Below, piece after piece: positions 15,069 to 23,607 of a stretch of DNA of 64,000 bases. Position numbers and translations under genes: made by a program. Numbering within the stretch: the first letter of the stretch is position 1; each line of letters opens with the position of its first letter. Below the pieces are notes generated by a model that was not told the DNA's origin, made no database searches, and saw only the letters and a program-made list of their open reading frames with translations. Origin of the DNA: an uncultured Ruminococcus sp. (GTDB taxonomy: Bacteria; Bacillota; Clostridia; Oscillospirales; Acutalibacteraceae); NCBI GenBank assembly GCA_902774325.1, contig CACYIC010000004.1, positions 1 through 64,000 of the forward strand, given 5' to 3'.

Positions 15069-15842
15069 ATGAAATATAATCTCCACACCCACACCGAAAG
15101 GTGCAATCACGCGGAGGGCAGCGACAGAGAATACGTAGAGGCGGCGATAGCGGCGGGCATCGAGGTGCTCGGCTTTTCCGACCATTGTCCGCAGTTTTTC
15201 CCCGTTGACGACTACTACAGCTTTTTCAGGATGAAGCCCGGGCAGCTCGAGGACTATGTCAGCTCCGTCCTCAAGCTCAGAGAGGAATACAAAAGCGATA
15301 TAAAGATCCTTCTCGGTCTGGAGGCGGAGTATTATCCCCAGACCTTCCGGCGGTTCTCGGATTTTATAGCGGATTTTCCGCTCGACTACCTGATACTGGG
15401 AGAGCACTTTATCGGCAACGAATATGATTATGACAGCTTTTACGAGGGGAAAAGCGACGAGGAGCTGCTCAAGATCTACGTCAACCAGGTGATCGAGGGT
15501 CTGGAAACAGGAGCGTTCACCTATCTCGCCCACCCGGACAATTTTTATTTCAGAGGCAGGAGAAGCGTTTACCGGAGCATTATGAAAAAGCTCTGCGACT
15601 ACGCAAGGGAAAAGGAAATACCGCTTGAATACAATATGCTCGGCTACCTGAACCGCAGGAATTACCCGAATCCTCACTTCTGGAAGCTCGCGGCGGAAAC
15701 CGGCAACAAGGCGGTTATCGGGTATGACGCCCACAATCCCCGGGCGCTGCTCAACGAAAGGGCGTTCAGCGAATGCCAGATCAGCCTGAAAAAGCTCGGC
15801 GTCCGTACCGTCGAGCTCGGGGAAATGCGGCTGACTCCGTGA
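15069..15842 (+). CDS. PHP-domain histidinol-phosphatase family protein
   Basis: A 257-aa protein starting at ATG 15069, 10 nt after AAGGAG (15053-15058). It shows the PHP metal-binding pattern: NLHTHTERCNHAEG at the N-terminus, GFSDHCP, the GLEAEYYP glutamate, LGEHFIG, YLAHPDNF and the C-terminal GYDAHNP. HisK/HisJ-type members hydrolyse histidinol phosphate. No his genes are nearby, so another phosphoester is possible. It has its own promoter and is followed 35 bp later by murT. Confidence 0.75.
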   Translation: MKYNLHTHTERCNHAEGSDREYVEAAIAAGIEVLGFSDHCPQFFPVDDYYSFFRMKPGQLEDYVSSVLKLREEYKSDIKILLGLEAEYYPQTFRRFSDFIADFPLDYLILGEHFIGNEYDYDSFYEGKSDEELLKIYVNQVIEGLETGAFTYLAHPDNFYFRGRRSVYRSIMKKLCDYAREKEIPLEYNMLGYLNRRNYPNPHFWKLAAETGNKAVIGYDAHNPRALLNERAFSECQISLKKLGVRTVELGEMRLTP

Positions 15843-15877
15843 GTACGCGAAAATAATCAGTTTTGGAGAAATGACTT

Positions 15878-17209
15878 ATGAAAATGTTTTTTACTGTTTT
15901 AATCTGCAAGCTGCTCCGCTTCGCCGGTAAGCTCATCGGCAAGGGCAGCAGCTTTCCCGGTCAGGTCGCGCTCAAACTCTGCCCCGATATTCTCAGCCGC
16001 GTGACCCTTCCCGAATACATAATCGCGGTGACAGGAAGCAACGGCAAGACCTCGACCGTTGAGATGATAGCCCATATCCTGTCCGAAAGCGGAAAATCCG
16101 TCGCCTGGAACCGCGAGGGCTCAAACCAGATCGAGGGCGTTACCACTCTTGTGCTCTCAAACGCCACGCTCTCGGGCAAGGTCAAGCGCGATATACTGCT
16201 GATCGAAAGCGACGAGCGCTTCGCACGCTACACCTTCAAATATATCAAGCCGACTCACTATGTCATCACGAATCTGTACCGCGACCAGCTCACCCGCAAC
16301 GGTCACCCGGAATGGGTGTTTGACGCGCTCAAGGACAGCATCCACCCCGAGACCAAGCTGATACTCAACGCGGACGACCCGCTGGTTTCCTGCTTCGGCG
16401 CGGACAGGGACGACGTGATCTACTTCGGCGCGGACAGGCTTTCGACCGACACCGACGAGCTTGTGAGCGTCTACAACGACGGCGCCTATTGCCCCGTGTG
16501 CAAGTCGCCCATGACCTATACCACCCATCACTACAACCATATCGGTCATTACGCCTGCTCCTCCTGCGGATATCACCGCCGCGACACCGCCTATACTATC
16601 ACGGCGGTCGATCTGAAAAAGGGAGAAATGGAGATCGACGGCAAATACAAGGTATCGCTGGCTCTCAAATCGCTCTACAACATTTACAATATCCTCGCCG
16701 CCTACACGGTAGCCCGCGTGGTCGGTACGGACGGAGCGAAAATCGCCTCCGTTATGAGCGACTATGTCATGAAAAACGGAAGGGTCATCACCTTTACCAT
16801 CGGAGAGCGCAGAGGAACTCTGCTGACCTCAAAGCACGAAAACAGCATTTCCTACGATCAGTCGCTGCGCGTCGCCTGCGCCTGCGAGCAGGGCTGCGAC
16901 GTAATGATAATCGTCGACGCGATCAGCAGGAAATACTTCACGAGCGACGTTTCGTGGCTCTGGGATATCGACTTTGAAATGCTCGGCAGCGACAATATCC
17001 ACGAGATCGTTCTCGCCGGCAAATACGTCAACAGCCTCGCGGTCAGATTCTCCTACACCGATATACCGAGAGAAAAAATAAAGCTCTTTGAAAGCATCGA
17101 GGAAGCCGCCGACTACCTCCAAAACGGCGGAAAGGAATATATTTACGCGATCACCTGCTTCTCCGACAAGGGCAAGCTGCTGGCAAGGGTAAAGGAGGAT
17201 CAGCAATGA
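15878..17209 (+). CDS. murT: Lipid II isoglutaminyl synthase, Mur-ligase subunit
   Basis: A 443-aa Mur ligase family protein with P-loop AVTGSNGKTST near residue 50. A Cys4 zinc ribbon (CPVCKSPM ... ACSSCGY) sits inside the central domain, characteristic of MurT rather than MurC-F. MurT with GatD amidates the alpha-carboxyl of D-Glu in lipid II to D-isoglutamine. A hydrophobic N-terminus is present. The last codon overlaps the gatD start by 4 nt (ATGA), so the two are translationally coupled. The partner GatD is unusual; see its entry. Confidence 0.87.
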   Translation: MKMFFTVLICKLLRFAGKLIGKGSSFPGQVALKLCPDILSRVTLPEYIIAVTGSNGKTSTVEMIAHILSESGKSVAWNREGSNQIEGVTTLVLSNATLSGKVKRDILLIESDERFARYTFKYIKPTHYVITNLYRDQLTRNGHPEWVFDALKDSIHPETKLILNADDPLVSCFGADRDDVIYFGADRLSTDTDELVSVYNDGAYCPVCKSPMTYTTHHYNHIGHYACSSCGYHRRDTAYTITAVDLKKGEMEIDGKYKVSLALKSLYNIYNILAAYTVARVVGTDGAKIASVMSDYVMKNGRVITFTIGERRGTLLTSKHENSISYDQSLRVACACEQGCDVMIIVDAISRKYFTSDVSWLWDIDFEMLGSDNIHEIVLAGKYVNSLAVRFSYTDIPREKIKLFESIEEAADYLQNGGKEYIYAITCFSDKGKLLARVKEDQQ

Positions 17210-17916
17210 AGCTTCTGCACTGGTATTACGACATAATGAACCTCTACGGCGAATACGGAAACGTCAGGGCGCTCGAGAGGATACTTCAAAAAAGCGGCGA
17301 AAACGTGACGGTCGAGCGCCGGACGCTCGGCGACAAGCTGACGCTTTCGGACTATGATTTTATCTATATCGGCTCCGGCACGGAGCGAAATCAAAAGGTC
17401 GTGCTCAACGATCTGAGAAATTACCGGGAACAGCTCGGGGACGCGATCAAAAGCGGCAAGGTCATGCTCATGACGGGCAATTCCTTTGAAACGCTGGGAA
17501 AAGCCATCACCGACGCTCAGGGAGAAAAGCACGAGGGGCTCGGGCTTTATGATTTCACCGTCACCGAGCAGAACAGGTCGCGCGAAACCGCCGACGCTGT
17601 TTTTGAGGCGGACTTCCTGTCCTCTCCGCTTGTGGGCTTCATCAATAAATGCAGCGAGATACAGGGGATCGCCAAGCCGATGTTCTCAGTTAAGCTCGGG
17701 CTCGGAAACGAGAAGGGCTCGCGCGGCGAGGGAATGCGCGACGGAAACCTCTTCATGACCCACCTCACGGGTCCCGTGCTGATCTCAAATCCGCATTTTC
17801 TTGTTTATCTGGCGTCCCTAATCCTGGGCAGAGAGCCGGAGAGCGGATATCTCGAATATGAAAAAAAGGGCTACGACGTCTGCGTTACGGAGCTTATGAA
17901 AAGCGAGGAAAAATAG
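17206..17916 (+). CDS. gatD: GatD-like glutamine amidotransferase subunit lacking both catalytic residues
   Basis: A 236-aa class I glutamine amidotransferase fold, recognised by MNLYGEYGNVRAL at the N-terminus, DFIYIGSGTER, LVGF and the murT coupling. In characterised GatD (Staphylococcus aureus C94 and H189) the nucleophile lies in an ICGGYQ-like elbow and the histidine in TYLHGP. Here the corresponding segments read MLMTGNSFETLG and MTHLTGPVL, so Cys is replaced by Thr and His by Thr. The gene is otherwise full length. It may be a non-hydrolysing partner of MurT, use another ammonia source, or have a changed function. Confidence 0.75.
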   Translation: MKLLHWYYDIMNLYGEYGNVRALERILQKSGENVTVERRTLGDKLTLSDYDFIYIGSGTERNQKVVLNDLRNYREQLGDAIKSGKVMLMTGNSFETLGKAITDAQGEKHEGLGLYDFTVTEQNRSRETADAVFEADFLSSPLVGFINKCSEIQGIAKPMFSVKLGLGNEKGSRGEGMRDGNLFMTHLTGPVLISNPHFLVYLASLILGREPESGYLEYEKKGYDVCVTELMKSEEK

Positions 17917-17952
17917 GCGACCCGCGACACGATAAACGAACGAGGTGACGAT

Positions 17953-20682
17953 ATGGCAAGAAGCTTCAGCTCGGGAGACTCAAGACAGATCATCCGTGAG
18001 CATGAGCGTCTGCTCGGCTTTTTGAAAAACTCAATAAACGAAAAGAACCGCGCGGCGGACGAGGTAAGGCGTCAGTTTCAGACCCTGCTCGCCCGCGGCG
18101 GCTTCTCGAATATCATCCGAACCGAAATGAAAAATAACGCTCCAGCACCTCCCTCCTGGGAAACGGAGCGTTTTTTCAACAGCCTTTGCGCGCTTGCGCG
18201 GCGCGATCACTCCGCCGCTCAGTCGGAACAGCTTTTGAAGGTCTACGGCGCCTCGCTCGATTCGGCGCTCTCCGACGCGAAGGCTGGAAGCGGCGGATTG
18301 AGAAGGCTTTTTTCTTCAAATGAAAAAAAGAACAGAGCCGATCGCGCGCTGAGCTACCTCAGCTCGATCCTCTCGGGCGATTACGGAAATACAGCCCGAG
18401 GGCTCGAAAGCGAGAGCGCCGCCGCTCAAAAGCAGGGCGCCGCGGCTTCGGCGGCTGAGATCGCGGGCAACAAGGCTTATTACCGCTCTCTGATACAGAG
18501 AAACGTCCCCGAGGTTTTCACCGGCGGCTCTCCCTTGCGGGAATTTGACTCGGTTTTGCGCGAGCTCGATAAAATAGGCGCGGGGCTCAGAAACGCGGAG
18601 CAGGCTGTTAATCTGAGCCGCGAGGAAATAAAAAACGCTGTAAAGGCATTTAAGGGCAGCGAGGGAATGAAGATCCTCGACGATGTGCCGGTCGAGGAGA
18701 TCAACCGGGGCAGCGAAAAGCTGCGCGTCAAATCACTCCGCGACGCAGGCTATAATACCATGGGAGATATCCACCGCGCGAGCGTCGGTCAGCTCAGCTC
18801 CGTGAACGGGATCAGTCCCGAGGGAGCGCAGCGAATCAAGGAGATGGCCGCGAGCTTTCTCAACCATTCAACCGGCTCTGCTCATGTTCGACTGAGCGCC
18901 GACGACAAGACCCCCGCCGCGACGAACCTGGTCTGCGCGATCTGTCTCTACCGCGCCAAGCGCGAGGGCATAAAGCGGTTTGAACAACTCAGGAGCGATT
19001 ACTCCGAAAATATCAAAAAAGCGGAAAATACTCTGAAAAGCGTCGGCAGCGGCGCGGTCTGGCTTTTTTACGAGAACGACGACAAGCAGAAGGTGATCGA
19101 CAGCTACACCTATCTCGGCAGGCTGATAAAGGGCGATTACGCCAAAACCGCCGCCGAGGTCGGCTCCCTGTGCTCGGGTGCGGCGAGGGTCGCCCCGGAC
19201 GCGGCGTGGAAGGACTTCGAGCAGCACACCGTTGAATATATGAACGTTCTCGACGAGCTCGCTCCCGACGCGCTTGGAAACGAGAACGATATCTACGGAC
19301 TGCCCGAGGAGCTGGCGCAGGCGATAGCGGAGCAGCCCGTGCTCACCGACGGACTGAGCTGCACCCTGCGTCCTTACCAGACCTGGGGCGTAAAATATAT
19401 CCTTCATCAGGGCAGGACCCTGCTTGGAGACGAAATGGGTCTGGGAAAAACCGTTCAGGCGATCGCCTCGATGGTTTCACTGCGCAACAGCGGAGCGACA
19501 CATTTTATGGTGGTCTGCCCCGCCAGCGTGCTCTCTAACTGGTGCAGGGAGATCGAAAAGCACAGCGATTTGAAGGTAACAAAGATCCACGGCTCCGACC
19601 GCGCCTCTTCGTTCGCGGAATGGCAGGAGAAGGGCGGCGTCGGCGTCACGACCTTTGAAACAACCGCTCATCTCCCGCTTGAGGACGGTAAAAAATTCGC
19701 CATGATGGTCGTTGACGAGGCGCATTATATCAAGAATCCCGAGGCGGCGCGCTCCAAAAACGTCCGCGCGCTCTGCGCTCACGCGCAAAAGCTGCTTTTC
19801 ATGACCGGTACTGCGCTCGAAAACAAGGTCAACGAGATGATCGAGCTGGTCGGCGTGCTTCGCCCCGAGCTTTCGGAATCAATATCCGGTATGGCGTTCA
19901 TGGCTTCGGCTCCTCAGTTCAGGGAGGCAGTCGCGCCGGTCTATTACCGCCGCAAGCGCTCGGAGGTGCTCAAGGAGCTGCCGGAGCTGACTCAGAGCGA
20001 GGAGTGGTGCAGGATGACCGCCGCCGAAAGAAGCGTTTACGAGCAGGCTGTGCTCGACAAGAGATACGCCGACGTGCGCAGGGTCTCCTGGAATGTCGGA
20101 GATATCAGCCAATCCTCAAAGGCAAACAGGCTCAGGGAGATAGTTGAGGAGGCGCAGAGCGAGGGCAGAAAGATAATCGTCTTTTCCTTCTTCCTCGACA
20201 CAATAAAGAAAATCGCCGCGATCTTCGGCGAAAGCTGCGTGGGACCTATTAACGGCTCTATACCGCCGCAGCGAAGACAGGAGCTGATCGACGAGTTCGA
20301 CAAGGCGCAGCCCGGCGCCGTGCTTGCCGCCCAGATCCAATCGGGCGGAACGGGTCTTAATATCCAGTCCGCGAGCGTCGTCGTGCTGTGCGAGCCCCAG
20401 TTCAAGCCCTCGATCGAAAACCAGGCGATCTCGCGCGCCTACAGAATGGGTCAGGCAAGGAACGTTCTGGTGTTCAGGCTGCTCTGCGAGGATACCGCCG
20501 ACGAAAAAATAATGAAGCTGCTAGAACAGAAGCAGGCTGTTTTTGACGCCTTCGCGGATGACTCGGCAGTTGCGGAAGAAACCTTTGAGCTTGACGAAAA
20601 GGGCTTCGGCGAAATAGTCAGAGAGGAAGCGGAGAAAATCCAAAGCAGAAGGACGGAGCAGGGGGCGGAGGATAATGAATAA
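17953..20682 (+). CDS. SNF2-family helicase
   Basis: A 909-aa protein. The C-terminal half has SNF2 motifs: I GDEMGLGKTVQAIA, II VVDEAHYIKNPEA, III MTGTALENKVNE, V GGTGLNIQSAS and VI AISRAYRMGQ. A helix-hairpin-helix-like stretch (VGQLSSVNGISPEGAQRIKE) lies about one third in, and the N-terminal 250 residues are charged and partly coiled coil. SNF2 ATPases translocate on double-stranded DNA to remodel protein-DNA complexes. There is no nuclease or methylase neighbour, so a core repair or transcription role is more likely than defence. It starts 36 bp after gatD and ends at a terminator. Confidence 0.85.
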   Translation: MARSFSSGDSRQIIREHERLLGFLKNSINEKNRAADEVRRQFQTLLARGGFSNIIRTEMKNNAPAPPSWETERFFNSLCALARRDHSAAQSEQLLKVYGASLDSALSDAKAGSGGLRRLFSSNEKKNRADRALSYLSSILSGDYGNTARGLESESAAAQKQGAAASAAEIAGNKAYYRSLIQRNVPEVFTGGSPLREFDSVLRELDKIGAGLRNAEQAVNLSREEIKNAVKAFKGSEGMKILDDVPVEEINRGSEKLRVKSLRDAGYNTMGDIHRASVGQLSSVNGISPEGAQRIKEMAASFLNHSTGSAHVRLSADDKTPAATNLVCAICLYRAKREGIKRFEQLRSDYSENIKKAENTLKSVGSGAVWLFYENDDKQKVIDSYTYLGRLIKGDYAKTAAEVGSLCSGAARVAPDAAWKDFEQHTVEYMNVLDELAPDALGNENDIYGLPEELAQAIAEQPVLTDGLSCTLRPYQTWGVKYILHQGRTLLGDEMGLGKTVQAIASMVSLRNSGATHFMVVCPASVLSNWCREIEKHSDLKVTKIHGSDRASSFAEWQEKGGVGVTTFETTAHLPLEDGKKFAMMVVDEAHYIKNPEAARSKNVRALCAHAQKLLFMTGTALENKVNEMIELVGVLRPELSESISGMAFMASAPQFREAVAPVYYRRKRSEVLKELPELTQSEEWCRMTAAERSVYEQAVLDKRYADVRRVSWNVGDISQSSKANRLREIVEEAQSEGRKIIVFSFFLDTIKKIAAIFGESCVGPINGSIPPQRRQELIDEFDKAQPGAVLAAQIQSGGTGLNIQSASVVVLCEPQFKPSIENQAISRAYRMGQARNVLVFRLLCEDTADEKIMKLLEQKQAVFDAFADDSAVAEETFELDEKGFGEIVREEAEKIQSRRTEQGAEDNE

Positions 20683-20714
20683 CGAATAGTGAATAATTAA
20701 TAATTGCGGTCGGG

Positions 20715-20734
20715 CAGACAGGTCTGTTTTTTTT
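20715..20734 (+). terminator. Terminator after the SNF2 gene
   Basis: CAGAC (20715-20719), AG loop, GTCTG (20722-20726), then T8. A larger outer pairing TCGGGC...GCCCGA (20710-20752) surrounds it. Confidence 0.7.
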
Positions 20735-20848
20735 CAAATCTGTCGCGCCCGATTTAATTTATTATGCCGCGGGCTTCTCGGAAAGATTTCATCTCTTAAA
20801 CCAAAGCTTTGCTTTGTTTCCGACCCGTCTGACGAGCATTAAGCCGGG

Positions 20849-21121
20849 ACTTTACCGCGCGATGTCGATTAGTTACCGAGAAAAAAACTTTTATTCCATC
20901 TCAGACGTATCTAACGAGCTAAATGCTAAAACTTTACCGCGCGATGCCGTTCAGTTACCGAGAATTGAACTTTTATTCAATATCAGACCTGTCTAACGAG
21001 CTAAATGATAAAAACTTTACCGCGCGGTCTAACGAGCTAAATGATAAAAACTTTACCGCGCGATGCCGTTCAGTTACCGAGAATTGAACTTTTATTCAAT
21101 ATCAGACCTGTCTAACGAGCA
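20849..21121 (+). repeat. Tandem repeat block (about 82 nt units) upstream of proS
   Basis: Units begin ACTTTACCGCGCG and end near TCTAACGAGCTAAATG. Copy A is 20849-20930 (diverged), B 20931-21013, C 21014-21049 (internally deleted, 36 nt), D 21050-about 21121. B and D are almost identical and contain the hairpin ATTGAA-CTTTTA-TTCAAT. No spacer pattern as in CRISPR and no persuasive ORF is seen. The block ends just before the proS promoter. Confidence 0.85.
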
Positions 21122-21128
21122 AAAATAC

Positions 21129-21156
21129 TTGAAAAATGCGGGAAATGTTGTATAAT
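21129..21156 (+). promoter_or_regulatory. proS promoter
   Basis: TTGAAA (21129-21134), 16-nt spacer, TATAAT (21151-21156). The leader to ATG 21197 is too short for a T-box. Confidence 0.8.
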
Positions 21157-21196
21157 AGGAATGTTATGATATAAAAGTAATATGGAGGAATCAAGT

Positions 21197-22636
21197 ATGG
21201 CTGAAAACAAGAAAATGGTCGAGGCGATAACAAGCCGCGACGAGGACTTCGCGAAATGGTATACCGACATCGTAAAGAAGGCTGAGCTGGTTGATTATTC
21301 GGGCGTAAAGGGCTGCATGGTCATCCGTCCGTACGGCTACGCTATCTGGGAAAACATCCAGGCTGACCTGGATCGCCGCTTCAAGGAGACGGGACATGAG
21401 AATGTATATATGCCCATGTTCATCCCCGAGAGTCTTTTGCAGAGGGAGAAGGATCATGTAGAGGGCTTTGCTCCCGAATGCGCGTGGGTCACTATCGGCG
21501 GTCAGGAGAAGCTCACCGAGCGCCTTGCCGTTCGCCCCACATCGGAAACGCTTTTCTGCGAGCACTACAAGAAGGTCATCAAGACCTACCGCGACCTGCC
21601 CAAGCTTTACAATCAGTGGTGCAGCGTTGTGAGATGGGAAAAGACCACCCGTCCGTTCCTGCGCACCTCGGAATTTCTCTGGCAGGAGGGTCACACGATG
21701 CACGAGACCGCCGAGGAAGCAAAGGAAGAGACCCTGAGAATGCTCAAGGTTTATACTGATTTTTACAAGGAAACTCTGGCGATACCCGCGGTCGTCGGTC
21801 AAAAGACCGAGAAGGAGAAGTTCGCGGGCGCTGAGGCGACATATACGATCGAGCCCATGATGCACAACGGCGTCGCGCTTCAGGGCGGCACCTCGCATTA
21901 CTTCGGCGACGGCTTTGCAAAAAGCTTCGGCATCACCTATACAGGCAAGGACAACAAGCTCCACTTCCCGCACCAGACCTCCTGGGGCGTTTCGACTAGA
22001 ATGATAGGCGCGCTGATCATGGTTCACAGCGACGACGACGGACTTGTGCTGCCGCCGAAGGTAGCTCCGATCCAGGTCGCGCTGATCCCGATCGCCCAGC
22101 ACAAGGAGGGCGTGCTTGACAAGGCTTATGAGCTCAAGGCGGAGCTTGAGAAGAAGTTCAGGGTCAAGCTCGACGACAGCGACCACGCTCCCGGCTGGAA
22201 GTTCGCGGAATACGAGATGAAGGGCGTACCCGTAAGAGTAGAGATAGGTCCGAAGGACATCGAGAAGGCTCAGTGCGTCGTAGTTCGCCGCGATACAAGA
22301 GAGAAGGCGTTCGTGCCGCTCGAGGGACTGAGCGATTATATCGAAAAGCTGCTCTGCACGATCCACAGCGATATGTATGAGCGCGCGAGAAAGAATACAG
22401 AGGAAAAGACCTTTACCGCGACAAGCTTTGACGAGTTCGTTGAGATCGCGGCAACAAAGCCCGGCTTCATCAAAGCGATGTGGTGCGGCGACAGCGCCTG
22501 CGAGGACAAGCTCAAGGACGTTACCGGCGGAGTGAAGAGCCGCTGCATCCCCTTTGAGGAGGAGCGCCTCGCCGATACCTGCGTCTGCTGCGGAAAGCCC
22601 GCAAAGCATCAGGTTTTCTGGGGAAAACAGTACTAA
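21197..22636 (+). CDS. proS: Prolyl-tRNA synthetase, archaeal/eukaryal-type
   Basis: A 479-aa class II synthetase that charges tRNA-Pro. GGAGG (21184-21188) is 8 nt from ATG 21197, so the in-frame ATG at 21182, which includes this site, is not the start. The N-terminus ([20 protein letters not shown]) and the lack of the editing insertion found in bacterial-type enzymes (about 570 aa) mark the shorter archaeal/eukaryal-like form, common in Clostridia. Class II motif 2 is seen in [20 protein letters not shown]. The C-terminal region carries a zinc-binding-type pattern ([10 protein letters not shown]..., CVCCGKPA). metA follows after 22 bp. Confidence 0.95.
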   Translation: MAENKKMVEAITSRDEDFAKWYTDIVKKAELVDYSGVKGCMVIRPYGYAIWENIQADLDRRFKETGHENVYMPMFIPESLLQREKDHVEGFAPECAWVTIGGQEKLTERLAVRPTSETLFCEHYKKVIKTYRDLPKLYNQWCSVVRWEKTTRPFLRTSEFLWQEGHTMHETAEEAKEETLRMLKVYTDFYKETLAIPAVVGQKTEKEKFAGAEATYTIEPMMHNGVALQGGTSHYFGDGFAKSFGITYTGKDNKLHFPHQTSWGVSTRMIGALIMVHSDDDGLVLPPKVAPIQVALIPIAQHKEGVLDKAYELKAELEKKFRVKLDDSDHAPGWKFAEYEMKGVPVRVEIGPKDIEKAQCVVVRRDTREKAFVPLEGLSDYIEKLLCTIHSDMYERARKNTEEKTFTATSFDEFVEIAATKPGFIKAMWCGDSACEDKLKDVTGGVKSRCIPFEEERLADTCVCCGKPAKHQVFWGKQY

Positions 22637-22658
22637 TAGATTTTAGCGTGGTGATAAA

Positions 22659-23585
22659 ATGCCTATAAAGGTACAAAGCAATTTGCCTGCCATAAAGGTT
22701 CTTGAAAGTGAAAATATTTTTGTGATGCCCGACGAGGTCGCGCTCAGGCAAGATATCCGTCCGCTCAAAATCCTCATTCTCAACCTCATGCCGACCAAGG
22801 TGACTACGGAAACACAGCTTCTGAGACTGCTCGGCAACAGCCCTCTGCAGATCGATATCGAGCTTTTGCAGATGGCGAGCCACACCTCTAAGAACACCTC
22901 TCCGCATCATCTTACGACGTTCTACAAGACCTTTGACGAGGTCAAAAGCAACACCTTTGACGGAATGATCATCACGGGCGCGCCCGTTGAGCAGATCGAG
23001 TTCGAGGAGGTCGACTACTGGGATGAGCTCTGCGAGATAATGGAGTGGTCTAAGCGCAACGTCTATTCCACCTTCCATATCTGCTGGGGAGCGCAGGCGG
23101 GTCTTTACTACCATTACGGGATCAAAAAGTATCAGCTTCCGGAAAAGCTGAGCGGCGTATACAGGCACAAGGTCCTGACTCCGCTCCATCCGCTGATGCG
23201 TGGCTTTGACGACGAGTTCGTGATCCCTCATTCGCGCTATACGACCGTGCGCGAGGCTGATATCCGCCGTCAGCTGGGACTTGAGATACTGGCGACAAGC
23301 GAGGAGGCGGGTCCCTCGATCATAGCGGGCAAAAACGGCAGGCAGGTTTATGTCACGGGTCACGCGGAATATGACCGCGAAACGCTCGCGAACGAGTATT
23401 ACCGAGACTGCAACAAGGGCATCCATCCCAAGATCCCCTGTAATTATTTTCCGAATGACGACGCCGCGCTCACGCCTCCGATGGTCTGGCGCAGCAACGC
23501 GACGCTTTTGTATACCAACTGGCTAAATTATTTCGTTTATCAGGCGACTCCCTACGATCTGGGCGAGCTGCTTCGTAACCGCTGA
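22659..23585 (+). CDS. metA: Homoserine O-acetyltransferase (MetA family)
   Basis: A 308-aa enzyme making O-acyl-homoserine for methionine synthesis. Catalytic residues fall at the expected numbers: Cys142 (HICWGAQAG), His235 and Glu237 (TGHAEYD). Residue 111 is Glu (GAPVEQIEF). In characterised MetA proteins Glu111 selects acetyl-CoA and Gly111 succinyl-CoA, so despite the family name this should be an acetyltransferase. No SAM riboswitch or own promoter is visible in the 22-bp gap after proS, so it is probably co-transcribed with proS and pncB. A homoserine dehydrogenase gene begins at 63674. Confidence 0.93.
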   Translation: MPIKVQSNLPAIKVLESENIFVMPDEVALRQDIRPLKILILNLMPTKVTTETQLLRLLGNSPLQIDIELLQMASHTSKNTSPHHLTTFYKTFDEVKSNTFDGMIITGAPVEQIEFEEVDYWDELCEIMEWSKRNVYSTFHICWGAQAGLYYHYGIKKYQLPEKLSGVYRHKVLTPLHPLMRGFDDEFVIPHSRYTTVREADIRRQLGLEILATSEEAGPSIIAGKNGRQVYVTGHAEYDRETLANEYYRDCNKGIHPKIPCNYFPNDDAALTPPMVWRSNATLLYTNWLNYFVYQATPYDLGELLRNR

Positions 23586-23607
23586 CATTTCAAAGGACGG
23601 TGAGATT

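Noticed and set aside
17953..20682. SNF2 helicase as part of a phage-defence system
   Set aside because: There is no nuclease, methylase or phospholipase-D partner nearby; the neighbours are cell-wall and tRNA-synthetase genes.
20849..21121. CRISPR array
   Set aside because: The units are contiguous, with no unique spacers of constant length and no cas genes.
21157..21196. T-box or other riboswitch before proS (also checked before argS, trpS and metA)
   Set aside because: The leaders are too short and contain no T-box or SAM-riboswitch-like structures.
21191..22609. 472-codon open frame on the minus strand
   Set aside because: It is a mirror of proS; it lacks start signals and domains.
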